A DNA stretch of 64,000 nt from Juglans regia (lineage: Eukaryota; Streptophyta; Magnoliopsida; Fagales; Juglandaceae), in assembly GCF_001411555.2 (NCBI RefSeq), contig NC_049909.1:7819485-7883484 (forward strand). Reading direction: 5' to 3'. Positions 1 through 12,216 of the stretch are shown one piece after another; position 1 is the stretch's first letter; each line of letters begins with the position of its first letter. Under the pieces are notes generated by a model. The model ran no database searches. It saw only the letters and a list, made by a program, of their open reading frames with translations, and was not told the origin of the DNA. A program made the translations under genes and the position numbers.

Positions 1-109
1 TTCAATATTATTGATTTTACTTTATTTCTATACATTTTTCTTTATTGTCTTGGACTTGAAGGAATAAGAAGATTTAGTGCAAAAGGAGAGCATTTTGGTA
101 CAAAAGAAG

Positions 110-205
110 AGAGGTGACGAGATCTGAAAAGGCAAGAAGACAAGAAAACTATGGAGCCAGACTGATGAGAGGCGATGAGAGGCGATGAGATCTGAAAAGG
201 CAAGA
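110..205 (+). repeat. Short direct repeats in LTR-1
   Basis: A segment containing GAGATCTGAAAAGGCAAGAA occurs twice, about 75 bp apart. Between the copies GAGGCGATGA is repeated three times. LTR-3 lacks most of this block, so it is a length-variable part of the LTR. Confidence 0.7.
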
Positions 206-462
206 AATCTTACCCTTCAGTAGGTGAATAGTCTTTCCCCTTGGTAGGTGAGAAGACCCAATCGCGACTAGAGGTGCGACCACGATTCGCGACCAGAATT
301 GGCGACAAGAGTTAGGCGATTAGCGAGATATTTTACCTTCTGGGCGAGAAGACTTAGCGCAAGGCTCCGGGCGACTAGTCTAAACGACCAATTTAAGCAA
401 CCAACCAAAACGACATCGTGGGCAACAACTAGCAAAGTTGAGCAGCTTTATCGCTCGGTAGG

Positions 463-556
463 TTGGTAAGAGGGTTCTATCATCCCGATTGGGAGTCTTT
501 CATCTTAGTTGGTGAGAGGGTTCTGTCTTCCCGATCAGGAGTCTTTCATCTTGGTG
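463..556 (+). repeat. Two-unit tandem repeat (~46 bp) in LTR-1
   Basis: Two adjacent diverged units share GAGGGTTCT, a CCCGAT core and GGAGTCTTTCATCTT. LTR-2 and LTR-3 carry related single or partial units, so the duplication is specific to this copy. A short open frame crosses it but has no recognisable protein content. Confidence 0.65.
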
Positions 557-1711
557 GGCCAAGAGATCAGTTATATTCAGTGCACACGGCATCTACCTGG
601 TGGGACCCTTCCAAGTTCTACAATCAATCTGCTGACCACCAAATTCTCCCGAACTCCGTAAATTGAGCCGCATATCACTGAAACTTCCATTTTAGATAAT
701 CCCGTTATTCTTGAAAAAATTTCTTTTATGTTAACTTTTATCTTTAGAAACTATTTTCCAGATCTTTAGACTAGATTGTAGCATCATTTATCTTGCTTCT
801 GGATTTGCATTTTGACATCAATTTAATCCCGTCTCGTGGGATGAATAGAGGGTTTTTTTTAGAGAGTCTAAGTTTTAAATTTTAATAGTCCAGAGATTAT
901 TCTTTGAGTTTCTTTGAAGAAGGCGGATTTGGGGAGAAGAGGCAAGAGCCACATACTTCATCGATCGGCTCCAATGAAGAACAATAGTTTTATTATTTTT
1001 CTTTTCAGTTTCATTATGTACCAATTCTATTTTCTAGAGCTTTGATGTAGTCTAACATTGAACACACAATTTATATTCTACGTTATTTTATTTCAATATT
1101 TCCATGATTGAGTGTTTATTCCTTATTCTTAATGCTTGCAATTTTCTAACTAATTATTGTTCAATCTAATGAATTGCAATGAGACTGAGAGGTGATTTGT
1201 GATTAAAGTTCTAAGATTAAGCACTATTAGTTGAGCAAAAGTAGAGATACTTTATAGCGACTAGTTTGATTTTCAAGAAAAATCCAAAGAACTTAATATG
1301 TCTCGAATTCGTTAAATTCACATAGAGATATAGAGTTATTAGTTGGAGATATTTTTGGTATTGTTTGAGAGAAAATATTAAATAGTTAAGGGATTTTTAT
1401 CATCAACTTGGGATAATTGAGATTTTATAACAAGGAAGAATAAATTATGTGGGATTTAGTAGGTAAAATCAAACGCTTTAGATCTATTCTTATTATCTTT
1501 AAAATCTAAATTTTGATGCTCTTTTCCTCAGTTGAATTTAGATAATCCATTCTTCCAATTTCGGTTTTCCAAATAGTAATTAATTTTGTAAATTTCAGTA
1601 CTCAACAGCATAATTATTCCCTATGGGTTCGACATCCATTTTCTTAAAAAGACTTGACTACTTGTTAAGATTATGTGCACTTGCTATTATAGTTTTATGC
1701 GGACAAGTTTT

Positions 1712-1730
1712 TGATGCCGTTTTCGGGGAT
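1712..1730 (+). promoter_or_regulatory. Primer-binding site of Athila A (tRNA-Asp type, decayed)
   Basis: The sequence is a mutated form of the plant tRNA-Asp complementary PBS that starts TGGCGCCGTTGCC. It keeps TG.TGCCGTTTTCGGGGAT and lies just downstream of the LTR end at 1705. This PBS type is common in the Tat/Athila lineages. Confidence 0.75.
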
Positions 1731-1827
1731 TATCACTTTGATATTGATACTAGCTAGATTATTAGTTATTTGGAATTGGTTTAAATTAGATCTCAGTTTA
1801 GTTTTTCTTTTCAGGAATTAGAAGTGC

Positions 1828-3367
1828 ATGCCCCGATCTAAATCATTTGAGCATACACTTTTCGATCCTGAGATTGAAAGAACCTTACGATGGATTAATA
1901 AAGAGAAAAAGAAAGAGGTCGCCACATCTAAATTTAATAGGGCTGACCAAGAGCACAAGGCATTAAGAGACTATGCTATGCCCTTTGTCAATGGGCGACA
2001 TCTAGTATAAGGCGGCTAGCTATACAAGCCAATAACTTCGAGATCAAGCCGGCTATCATTCAAATGATTCAACAAACCGTCCAGTTTGGGAGGCTGTCAA
2101 AAGAGGATCCTAATGTCCATAACGCAAATTTCCTAAAAATTTGTGATACTTTTAAACACAATGGAGTGACTGATGATGCGGTTCGATTGAGAATCTTTCC
2201 TTTCTCACTTAGGGAAAAAGCAAAAAATTGGTTGAACTCTTTGCCGCCTGGCATCATCATCACTTGGGAGTTGGCACAAAAATTCTTAGCAAAATATTTC
2301 TCTTTGGCCAAGACAGCGAAGTAGTGCTCGAGTGTCCACATCTTAGCCTCTCAGCCTAGCTTCAAGTACAAACATTTTACAATGGTTTGGGACCCACAAA
2401 TCGATTTATGGTTGATGCAGCCGTAGGAGAAGCGTTAATGAGTAATACCCCTGAAGTCGCATATGAACTTCTAGAAGAGTTGGCATCTAACAACTATTAG
2501 TGGGTCGCAGAGAGAGCAATGCCAAAGAAGGCGGCCATCGTCGTTGAACTTGACTCTATGTCCTCAATTACGGCCTAGTTGGCAAATATATCCAAACAAC
2601 TAGGTAAAATGAACGTTAATGGTATTCAAACTAATGTTGTTTGTGATCATTGCGCATGAGATCTTTCAAGTGTAGATTGCCAAGTGGGGAATCCTTTCGC
2701 CCAACCAAGTTATGAACAAGCCCATTACGTGTCCAATTTTCAACGTCAAAACAATCCTTATTCAAACAAGTTCAATCTCGGATGGAGAAATCACCCTAAC
2801 TTTTCATGAAGCAATAACCAAGTGCCGGTTAGACTACCTCAACAGTTTCCGCAGCAAGAGAAGAAGCCGACACTTAAAGATATGCTTATGCAGTACATGC
2901 AAAAGAATGATATGGTGATCCAAAAAAACTCGGCTTCAATCCGTAATCTTGAGACACAAATCCGTCAGCTCTCAAACATGCTTACCGACAGGATAGCAAA
3001 GACTTTACCGAGCAACACTATGACTAATTCAAAGGAACATGTCATAGCCATAACATTGAGAAGTGGGCAGACATATGACCAGCCACAGATAGTAAATATC
3101 GAACGAGATGTAGAAGCTACCAAAAATGTGGAGTCCGAGAAGAAGGAAACCGAGTACGATGTGAAGGAAGCAGAGCGGGATGCGACCGACCAGCAAGCTA
3201 AAATGACTAAGGATAATAAAGGGGCTGCAAAACCCAACAAATCCAAGGAGTTTATTTCTGAAATTTATTCTCTTTCAATTTTTGATCCACCAATTATTTT
3301 TCTGCAAAGATTAAGAAAAAATAAGATTGATAATCAATTCTCTAAATTTCTGAGTATATTTAAGTGA
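1828..3367 (+). pseudogene. gag: Athila A gag pseudogene
   Basis: Gag forms the structural shell of the retrotransposon particle. The start at 1828 (MPRSKSFEHT) matches the start of copy B at 12348. A capsid-type stretch follows at 2064-2324 with DPNVHNANFLKICDTFKHNG and LRIFPFSLREKAKNWLNSLP, typical of plant Ty3/gypsy Retrotrans_gag. A nucleocapsid knuckle is recognisable near 2641-2685 (CDHC...VDC) but contains a stop. It is followed by Q/N-rich sequence and a charged K/E-rich linker at 2822-3367. At least three frame changes and several stops separate these pieces. Two stops (near 2498 and 2575) are TAG where family members have CAG. Confidence 0.8.
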
Positions 3368-3406
3368 CTGCATATTAATATTCCTCTCATTGAAGCTTTA
3401 GAGCAA

Positions 3407-4125
3407 ATGCCTAATTATCTAAAATTTTTGAAGGATATATTATCAAACAAGCGGAAGTTGGAGGAGCATGACACTGTAATGCTAACTGAGGAGAGTAGCG
3501 CAATTTTACAAAAGAAGCTGCTGCCTAAGTTGAAAGATCTGGGTAGTTTCACGATCCCTTGCACTATAGGAAATTCATATTTTGATAAAGTTTTATGTGA
3601 CTTAGAGGTACGTATTAGTCTAATGTCTTTCTTTGTTTTCAGATAATAGGTCTTGGAGAAGCAAAGCCGACCGCCATCTCTCTACAGTTGGTGGACATAT
3701 CTATTAAATACCCGAGATGACTCATTGAGGATGTACTGGTGAAAGTTTATAAGTTCATATTCCTGGCCGACTTCATTGTACTCGATACGGAGGAGGACGA
3801 GGAGATCCCCTTGATACTAGGCTGACCTTTCCTTGCAACGGGGAGAACTTTAATTGATGTCCAGCAAGGGAAATTCATTTTAAAGGTCGGAGAGGAGCAA
3901 GTAACTTTTGACATATTTAAATCTATGGAATTCCTTTTCGAGGTACATTCTTGTTTTCAAATAAGCGATCGAGATGTGGTCATGACAGATGAAACTTATG
4001 GAGCTGAATTTTCGAAGCTACCACTTGAGGTATGTCTTACTCACTTTACATCTATTGAATCCGAAGATGAAGTAGTGTGGGAGTGTGAGAGATATTTGGA
4101 GGCTACACCATCTTTCCTCCTTTAA
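3407..4125 (+). pseudogene. Athila A protease-region pseudogene
   Basis: The product would be the retroviral-type aspartic protease that cleaves the polyprotein. The conserved Athila context is present: a KLPPKLKDLG-like lead-in at 3520-3550, the active-site region near 3597-3645, and the downstream [18 protein letters not shown] and PLILG.PFLATGRTLIDVQQG blocks (3690-3880). The active site reads CDLEV where the family has a D-(S/L)-G-A motif, so the catalytic glycine is lost. Stops interrupt the frame. One is a TGA replacing the CGA arginine that copy B still has (near 3823). The tail (3925-4125) is acidic linker. Confidence 0.75.
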
Positions 4126-4720
4126 TAAAACTAAAAGTGGAAGAGCTAAACTCATCTCAGTCGACATCTCCAACTAAGGAACCATCCAAGCTTGAACTCA
4201 AACCTCTTCCATAAAATTTAAGCTTGAACTCAAACCGCTTCCATAAAATTTAAGGTAGGCTTTCTTAGGCCAGGACTCTACTTTTCCAGTTATTATTAAC
4301 AGTTCCTTGAGTGTTGTAGAGGAAGAGAAGTTGCTGAAAGTCTTGCGGAAACACAAAACGACCTTGGGTTGGACCATCTCGGACATAAAAGGAGGATAAT
4401 TTGCATGCATAAGATTTTAATAGAGGATAATTTTAAACCGATCGTCCAACCTAAGAGGAGACTGAACCCATCAATGCAAGAAGTGGTGCATAAAGAAGTA
4501 TTGAAGTGTTTAGATGTCAGGATCATTTATCTAATCTCAGATAGTGCATGGGTAAGTCTAGTGCAGGTCATCCCAAAAAAAGGAGGGATAACTGTGATCA
4601 AGAAGGACAAAAATGAACTCATACCGATGAGAACGGTCACAGGATGGTGAGTATGTATAGACTATTGAAGACTGAATGATACAACTCGGAAAGACCATTT
4701 TCCCTTACCATTTATTGATC

Positions 4721-4737
4721 AAATGCTAGAAAGACTT
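4721..4737. repeat. LINE target-site duplication, left copy
   Basis: AAATGCTAGAAAGACTT occurs here and again at 5832-5848, exactly flanking the LINE. A 17-bp perfect duplication is typical of target-primed reverse transcription. Confidence 0.95.
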
Positions 4738-4754
4738 TTTTTTTTTTTTTTTTT
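4738..4754 (-). repeat. LINE poly(A) tail (poly-T on plus strand)
   Basis: Seventeen T residues immediately follow the TSD, marking the 3' end of the minus-strand LINE. Confidence 0.92.
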
Positions 4755-5107
4755 AATGAAGAGCTTGAAGTCATATGTCCAATAGTGACCCCTCCCAAAT
4801 TTAGTAATAAAGTCCTCACTTATGGCATAGGAATACCATGAAAACAATCAAGGCCCATGGGAGAAAAAACCCAACAAGACCACAACCAAGAAAACAAACT
4901 AAACAAGCCAAGAAATCAAAATAAGGTAACCAAAACCACAAAAAAAGGCTACTAACACCTTAAAGTGGGAAGGCCAGAGAAGTCCAACTAGAGCAATCCT
5001 CTAAGAATCTGAGGCATGTTATAGGTTTTAGTGTAAACCAATTCTGTGCTTGAGGCACCTTCCTTGGCTAACCAATATGCCACCTTATTACCTTCATGCA
5101 ACACAAG

Positions 5108-5518
5108 CTAGAAATGACAATTGAGAGTACGAGTCAAACCAACAAGCTCTTCTAAAAAATCCTCCAGGTACCAAACTCCACATTGCCCTCTATTCCACCA
5201 AAAAATAACCACCATCGAATCAATCTCTACTATCACATTTGAAATATTTAATGATTTGCAAAGCCTCAAACCTTTAAGAAGCGCTAGGAGCTCCACTCTA
5301 TTGTTAGATCCAAAAGCAATAGGATAGGCAAAGGCCTGGACAAGCTGACCTAAATCATTACGAATAACACCACCAATGTCACAAGAGCCTGGGTTACTGA
5401 GGCTACTATCATCTGTGTTCAACTTGCACCACCCCGGCGGCGGTTTAAGCCACTTAATCACTTTGCAACAGTTAGCTTTTGGCGCAATCGGTTTAATCCG
5501 TAGGGCCTCTAGGATCAT
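5108..5518 (-). pseudogene. LINE ORF2 C-terminal RNase H-like domain
   Basis: The 136-residue open frame carries the plant LINE RNase H (RVT_3-type) signature: WCKLNTDDSSLSNPG near residue 31, GGVIRNDLGQLVQAFAYPI (residue ~49), the NRVELLALLKGLRLCKSL helix, and VIVEIDSMVVIFWW. The usual first catalytic motif is N-x-D-G, and here it reads NTDDS, so the domain is altered there. Upstream coding sequence (5519-5820 on the minus strand) is in other frames with stops. The annotated start is an internal methionine made by a frameshift, so this is a fragment and not a gene. Confidence 0.8.
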
Positions 5519-6259
5519 GCCATCCCGGTGGGACTCTTAGCCGTATGACAAAGGGAGCCTATACACACACAAATAGAATGAACAATAGCTTCATGATTTT
5601 CCAAATTACCTTCCATTCGAGCAAGACATCTTCTCCTCCAAAGATGCCAAGTAACAATGATGGGCATGATACCGATTATAAAACCCACCTAGGAGGAAGA
5701 GTTAGCATGCCTGAACCAAGTCACATAATTAGATTTCCAAGATCCACCAAGAGGAATAAGAAAAAGGTTGCCAAAAAAGGACCATACTTTTTGAGGAAAT
5801 TGACCCTCAAAGAGAACATGATACCGATTATAAATGCTAGAAAGACTTGTCGGCCACTCTTACTACTATTTTCTAGATGGATATTCCGGTTACAATTAAA
5901 TAGCCATTACACTCGAGGATAAAGAGAAGACCACTTTCACCTATTCTTATGGCACTTTTGCATATAGGAGCGTGCCTTTTGGTCTTTGCAATGCGCCATC
6001 CACTTTCCAAACATGCATGATGTCCATCTTCTCTGATATGGTGAAAAACTTTTTAGAAGTCTTTATGGATGACTTCTCTGTTTTTGGTCACTCTTTTGAT
6101 ATTTCTTATCTAATTTATATTTGGTTTTGCAGAGATGCAAGGAGACAAATCTTGTTTTAAATTGGAAAAAATGCCACTTCATGGTCGAGGAGGGAATAGT
6201 GCTCAGCCACCACATTTCCTTCAAGGGAATTGAGGTCGACTGAGCAAAGATAGAAGTTA

Positions 6260-7062
6260 TTGACAAAGTCCCCACCACCGACCAATGTGAAGGGCCTGGG
6301 AAGTTTCTTAGGTCATGCTGGGTTCTATCGTCGGTTTATCAAGGATTTTTTGCAAATCACTAAACCTCTTTGCAATTTGTTGATTAAAGATACTCGGTTT
6401 GAGTTTTCTGATGAATGCTTGCATGCTTTTAAAACATTGAAAAAAAAAGTAATTTCAGCACCTATCATTGTATCACCGAATCGGAATTTACCCTATGAAT
6501 TAATGTGTGATGCTAGCGATTTTGCTATAGGGGCTGTTTTGGGGTAGAGAAAAGATAAAAATTTTCATGTTATTTATTATGCAAGTCGAACCTTAACAAA
6601 AGCGCAACTTAATTATGCTACTACTGAAAAAGAATTGTTAGCAATTGTGTTTGCCTTTGACAAATTTTTTTCTTATTTGATAGGTTCAAAGGTGGTCGTC
6701 TACACCGATCATTCAGCTCTTAAATCCTTGTTGTCGAAGAGGGATGCCAAACCAAGATTGTTAAGATGGATTTTGCTATTACAAAAGTTCGATTTAGGAA
6801 TAAAAGATAAGAAAGGTACCGAGAATGTAGTGGCCGACCCCTTATCTCATCTTGTGCTTAAAGAGGTGGTTGGCGAGGAGAAATTCCCAATTAATGAGAC
6901 CTTTCCGGATGAGCAATTAATGGCTATACAAGTTGGTCTTTGGTACGCCGACATGGTAAATTATTTGGTATCCAGAATTCTACCGGCCGAACTGACATAT
7001 GAACAAAAGAAGAAGTTCTTCTCCAACTTGAAATATTATTTTTGGGAGGAACCTTTTCATAC
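6260..7062 (+). pseudogene. pol: Athila A RT-thumb/RNase H and integrase start, pseudogene
   Basis: The region begins in the RT connection (LGSFLGHAGFYRRFIKDF) and continues into Ty3-type RNase H. Visible RNase H motifs are LPYELMCDASDFAIGAVLG (stop after this), [33 protein letters not shown], and the terminal [10 protein letters not shown]. RNase H would degrade the RNA strand of the RNA:DNA hybrid. The first residues of integrase follow ([25 protein letters not shown]). The frame then passes directly into LTR-2 sequence, so zinc-binding and catalytic integrase domains are absent. Confidence 0.82.
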
Positions 7063-7068
7063 CGGTAT

Positions 7069-7155
7069 TGATAAGTATTATTTTTATGTGATTTTTATCA
7101 CTCTTTTATTTATTAAATGTATCATTTTTCCTTCGATAGTATTGATTTTATTTTA
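7069..7155 (+). mobile_element. Athila LTR-2, left part
   Basis: TGATAAGTATTATTTTTATG matches the start of LTR-3 at 50900. The sequence is interrupted at 7156 by solo LTR S1 and resumes at 10645. The uninterrupted order can be read in LTR-3 (50990). Confidence 0.9.
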
Positions 7156-10100
7156 TGTGACGCCCCCAATCCCCGCTTGGGATGGAACGGAGACTTAGAG
7201 CGTCGAGATATGCAACACTAGATTACATACCCTCGTTCATGACAGTTAATATGCAATGCATCCTAGTATGCAACTAAAAGTATGCAATAATCGCAGCGGA
7301 AATAAAAAGTTAAGGTGAGAAATATGCCAGAATAACTAAAACATCTCAACTTGATTAGATAATCATCATGTTCGAAATACTAAAGTAGCATAGACTCATA
7401 TACAAGTCATATCATTCTCTTAATGCGATCTAAAGCATAAAAGACTTGGGTTATGAACATCAAAATTAAGTCCAGCTTCCTATCCAAATCCGACTCCTCC
7501 TCAATTATACGAATCTAGTGCTCCATCAATCTCGTCCTGGTCGATTCCAGACACAACTTCTATCATTTCGAGTGGAATGATAGTGGTCTCATAAAAGGGC
7601 AAGATTTACTCAAAATCTTAGTAAGTCAAACAACTAACTGACGCAAAGATAATTCAATCATGAAAAATGATAAATATGCGATACATGAGATGCATAAAAT
7701 CAGTATACATGTCTCCCATCCATATTCCTCAACATCTTTTAAAATAATGAAGACACGGGCTTTTACTCAGTTAGTAATTTCGTCATCATTTTTTAAAAGA
7801 CATAACTTCTTCATAAAAATTTCATCATAGATTTTCTTCATCATAGACTTACATCATTATCTTAATTAATAACATAACGCGTGGTAATGTCACAGTTGTC
7901 CATATGCACTGTGAGTACCTACCGGTGACCGTAGTATAACTTATGTTGAAACTACGTTGTCAATAGACTCGTTCCCAATACATTGGTAAATAACATAACA
8001 TCATAAAAATCATAACGTGTATACCCACCTGCATTAGGTGTCATAACATGTTGACTTTGCTCTGGTGTTCTTTAAAGAAAACTCATTCGAAGCCTGTTGA
8101 CTGTTCTTTATCAACCCAGGAGTTACCACTCCATTATTAAACACTCTAGAGTAGACAGAGGAGTTCCACTAAAATAATTTCCCATCCTAGCCTTTGGGGT
8201 CGTGATAAAATGATTTTCATGCCATATTTTAAAAAATATTTTCATGACATGTGCAAATGTAGTAAATTTCATACAAAAAAAGTGACTTTTATAAATGTAA
8301 TATGCAAAAATGGTGAAAATGTCATATGTTATATAAGTATGCACTCAATGTGTCATATAACATGATCAATTATGCCACAAATGATAATTGAAGAATATAT
8401 GAAGCATTTATCAATAATTCATAAGAAATTTATCAAGGTGTAAGTTAGAGGCCAACTTACAAACTTCCGGAGAAATTCAAAATCAGCGTCGTAGATGCAT
8501 AAATGGTGTGTATACTAAGTTAGGGTTAATACTCTTATGGATAGGTTCAAAATCAAAGGCTTCAAAAAAATTGGATATTTACAAAAATACCCCTAGACTT
8601 TCGAAAATTGCCATTTACGTCCTAAATTTTTACTAATTGTAAACGAACTCCAAATTTAACCAAATTTCATGGACTTCATATTTTTTGCATTCTGAAACCA
8701 TCTATGCCCTTAGATTTTCAAAATTTAAAGTGGAACTTATTCAATTAGTCCCAACCCGTGGCATGCATCCTAGTTGATGCCTGTGTATTTTCAACTATTG
8801 ATCCCTATGAATGCATACATATGAGATTTACTTTAATCATTAATGACCACTAACATCATTAGGGATATTATGAAGTCTAATTCTTAAGTAATCAAGTTCA
8901 TCCCGACACTTAATCAAAGCTAAGAAATCCTTAATCACCAATATGCCTAAAACAAGATAGATTTTGAAAACAAGATAGATTTAAAACCTATCATGACATG
9001 CTTCTAATCACAAATTTAACCACCATAATCATGTTAGGATAATGGTCGATCATATAAACTCATGCTTAGTTCAAGCCATAGCTAAACTTCCAATCAAAAA
9101 CATTCAATCATTCAAACCTTCCTTTGATTGACCCGGTTTTGCATTAAGCATCATAACCTTCTCAAAACTCAATTGAATTTCATACCAACACTTGGAAACA
9201 AAGCTTGACATGCTAGATAAGATCAAAAGGAAAACAAAATTACACAAGAACACTCAAGAACTCACCAAAACTCACTCGGTTTGCACTCTTTTGATCTCTA
9301 AGAGGGGGACATGCTCTCAAGGCTGAAGATGATGCTTGGAGAAGGGGAGAGAAGTATTTATAGGTGGCCAAGGGGTGAGGGACGTTGGCTTGGATGCTTG
9401 GTGATTGGGTGAAGTGGGAGGTGCTCAAATTTGAAAAATTCCCAGATTTGCTTGCATGAGCTTAAGTCACTTGTGCAGAATGAAAGAGTGCTATAAACCA
9501 CCATCATTTCCTCTCCAAAGTGGTTGCAAGGGTCATATAGATGACTCCAGGTCGTGGGTCATCATTTGGATGGCAGAAGATCCCTCAAACCACCCTTGAA
9601 AACAGGTGGATGAAGGTGGTTTTGTGGTGGCAGAAAATCAATTCGGTTTTGGATCTTTTTGGGCAGCAAAAATGAGTCAAAATCCTTCATGATGGTCATG
9701 GAACTTCTTGTTGATTGGGTGGAGAAGGAGGTGGTGTGGGGTGGTGGTTCAAACCATGGCATGAAGCTAGTTCAAATTCAATCCAAATGGTTCCTACACA
9801 AACTAGACCAAGGTGCACCCGGTTTGGTTCTTTGAGTTGGTTGATGCAACTAATTTCGTCCAAGGCTCGAACTGAGTTTGGGAGGGTCTCATAAGGTGTT
9901 TAAGAACAATATTACCCTTGAGGATAAACCACAAAATTTTGTGCCCAAGGATAAAACAGTCCAAGCATTACAAAGGGCAATGCACAAAATGGATTGAAGC
10001 ATGGTTTGGGCTTGTTATGTCATTTTTCTTAATGACACGTGGAATGGTTTAGCTAGGGTGTTAAGATTATATAATCATGGTTTAATAGAGTATTAGTTCA

Positions 10101-10639
10101 AGAAAATTTGAATTAAAAAGTTTAAGAAGAGATTAAGCATGATTAAGCTTCAAAGTATAGCTTAAAGTGCACTGACTTCAAGTATGATGGTTAATGGCCT
10201 TAGCCAATTTCCAAAACTTAATTTGGATACTTTGAGTGTGATTTGGGCTTAAGGAAACCTATGGTATGGTGTATTGGGCCTTTGGCCTTTGAATGGTAAA
10301 ATGAGTTCAAACATGGCTTTGGGCCATATGAGCTTGGAATGGCCGAGAGTCCAATCTACACCAAAATCCTTCCTATACTTGGGCCAAGACTAGTCTTGAT
10401 TTTTCTAAGGGGTTGGTTCAAGATTTTCTTGGGCTAGGCTCATGAATGCACTTGGGTCCTAAAAAGCCTCACCAAAATTACTAATGGGCTTGCCTCTCTA
10501 ATTCTTAGCTCATTAACACTAAGTACAACCATTAATGTTAATCCCACTATCAACCTTAATGAAAGTGATTAACTAAGAATAAAAGCCTAATCTAGAGTAC
10601 TTAAGGGTTAATCAAGAGTTAAGTAAGCAGAGTGTTACA
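7156..10639 (-). mobile_element. Solo LTR S1, Tekay-like long-LTR family, minus strand
   Basis: The 3484-bp insertion starts TGTGACGCCCC and ends GTTACA, with a 5-bp TSD TTTTA at 7151-7155 and 10640-10644. Its left end is a diverged relative of the left ends of S2 (13726) and S3 (44559): CGCTTGGGAT, then GCGTCGAGA.ATGCAACAC, then CTCGTTCATGACA. In those families this end is the LTR 3' end that abuts the PBS, so the LTR lies on the minus strand. No internal region remains, as expected after LTR-LTR recombination. A hairpin (7560-7583) and a GTAAGT donor (minus, 8455-8460) match the positions seen in S2 and S3. Confidence 0.85.
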
Positions 10640-10644
10640 TTTTA

Positions 10645-12211
10645 TTTCTACATATTTTTCTTTATTTTCTTGGATTTGAACCAATGGAAAGATTTAGTGC
10701 AAAAGGAGACCATTTTGGTACAAAAGAACAGACTACGGATCCAGACCGATGAGAAGCAACGAGATTTGAAGAGAGTCGATGAGATTTGGGCCAGGAGCCT
10801 TGTCCCGTGGGCAGCAAAGAGATTTCTCTCGTCTAAAGGAGAGAAGACTTACCCCTTGGTAGGCGAGGAGACTCGCGACCAGAAGGCACGAAAACTTGGT
10901 GACAAGGCTCTAGGCGGTTAGATTGGGCGACTAGTCTAAACGACCAACTTAAAAGACCAACCTAAACGACATCGTGGGCAATAACTAGAAAAGACGAGAG
11001 GAGTCTTTCATCCCGGTCGGGAGTCTTTCCACTCGGTAGACGAGGAGAGGGCCGTGTAGTCATTGTGACCTTCACACTAGTTATATTCAGCGCACACAAC
11101 ATCAACTCGGAGGGACCCTTCTAAATTTCGCAATCAATCTGCTGACTACCAAATCCTCCTGAACCCCATAAATCAAGCCGCATACCACTGAATCTTCTAT
11201 TTTAAATAATTCCGTTAACATTTATCTTTAGAAACTATTTTTCATATCTTTAGGCTAGATTGTAGCCGTAGTTATCTTGTTTCCCGATTTGAATTTCAAC
11301 ATTTATTTAATCTCGTCTTGTGGGATGAATAGGGGGAGTTCTAAATCGAAGTCTAGAGTTATTATGTTTTAGAGTCAGAGTCAGAGCTTAGAGTTCCAGA
11401 ATTTATTTTTGAAGTATTCTTTCGAGAAGGCATAACTGGAGGGCAGAGGCAAGAGCTGCATGCCTCATAGACCGACTTCAAAGAAGAACACCAGTTTTAT
11501 TCTTTTTCTTTTTAATTTCGTTATGAACTAATTCTATTTTCTAGAACTTTGATGTAGCCTAGCATTGAACACAACTTATATTCCAAGTTATTTTATTTTC
11601 AATATTTTCGTGATTGAGTGTTTATTCCTTGTTCTTAATACTTGCAATTTTCTAGCTAACTATTGTTTGATCGATTGAATCACAATGAGACTGAGAGGTG
11701 ATTTGTGATTAACTCTCTAGTATTAAATACCATTAGTTGAGCGAAAGTAGATATGCTTTACCGCGACTTGTGTGATTTTCAAGAAAAATTTAAAGAACTT
11801 AATGAGTCTCTAATTAGTTAAATTCACATAGAAATATATAGTTATTAGTTGAGGATATTTTTGATATTGTTCGAGAACAAATATTGAATAGTTAAGGGAT
11901 TTTTATCATCATCTTGGGATAATTGGGATTCTCTAACAATGAAGAATAAATTGTGTGGGATTTGCTAGGTGAAGTCAGACGCTATAGATCTATTCTTATT
12001 ATCTTTAAAATCTTAATTTTAATATTCTTTTCTTCAGTTTAATTTAGATAAACCATTCTTCAAATTTCCATTTTCTAAATAGTAATTAATTTAGTAAATT
12101 TCAATACTCAATAGCATAATTATTCCTTGTCGGTTTGATAACCGTTTTCTTTAAAACATTTTACTACTTGTTATGATTTTGTGCACTTGCATATATATTT
12201 TTATGCGAACA
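10645..12211 (+). mobile_element. Athila LTR-2, right part
   Basis: The sequence continues LTR-2 after the S1 insertion and is collinear with LTR-1 and LTR-3. It ends GAACA at 12211, followed by AAGTTTT and the PBS. It is shared by internal regions A and B: it is the 3' LTR of A and the 5' LTR of B. Confidence 0.88.
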
Positions 12212-12216
12212 AGTTT

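Larger units (their letters stand above)
1..1705 (+). mobile_element. Athila-like LTR-1 (5' LTR, first ~60 bp outside window)
   Basis: The sequence matches the LTRs at 7069-12211 and 50900-52270 along its length. Position 1 corresponds to roughly 7131 in LTR-2, so only the extreme 5' end is missing. The LTR ends with ...GGACA at 1705 and is followed six bases later by a decayed primer-binding site, which fixes plus orientation. The first 550 bases are rich in short direct repeats, and the rest is AT-rich non-coding sequence. Assignment to the Athila group of Ty3/gypsy rests on the internal gag/pol motifs and on the PBS type. Confidence 0.85.
4738..5831 (-). mobile_element. 5'-truncated plant L1-like LINE inserted in Athila RT
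   Basis: The insertion is bounded by a perfect 17-bp TSD. On the plus strand it starts with a run of about 17 T (4738-4754), the poly(A) tail of a minus-strand LINE. The minus strand encodes the end of ORF2: a short zf-RVT-like stretch near 5820-5760 (HVLFEGQFPQKVW), then a linker with frameshifts, then an RNase H-like domain. Only the last ~1.1 kb of the element was copied, the common 5' truncation. It interrupts the Athila RT, so it is younger than that element. Confidence 0.92.
4369..6240 (+). pseudogene. pol: Athila A reverse transcriptase pseudogene, split by a LINE
   Basis: This RT would copy the element's RNA into DNA. The N-terminal part (4369-4720) shows CMHKILIEDNFKPIVQPKRR, PSMQEVVHKEVLKCLD, VQVIPKKGG and the HFPLPFIDQMLERL block. 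It is broken by the LINE inserted in that last motif and resumes at 5849 with the DGYSGY region, then MPFGLCNAPSTFQTCMMSIF (5972) and EVFMDDFSVFG. The catalytic box is FMDD at 6062-6073. A frameshift follows at about 6100, and the frame resumes as NLVLNWKKCHFMVEEGI. Stops and shifts make it inactive even with the LINE removed. Confidence 0.85.
1706..7068 (+). mobile_element. Athila-like internal region A (interrupted by a LINE)
   Basis: This is the internal region between LTR-1 and LTR-2: PBS, gag, protease, reverse transcriptase, RNase H and the first residues of integrase, all in order on the plus strand and all decayed. The rest of integrase and the usual Athila 3' non-coding tail are missing. 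Sequence encoding YYFWEEPF, near the start of integrase, runs within about 20 bases into the LTR-2 start. A LINE sits in the RT domain at 4738-5831. It is a non-functional relic whose proteins can only be followed by changing frame. Confidence 0.85.
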
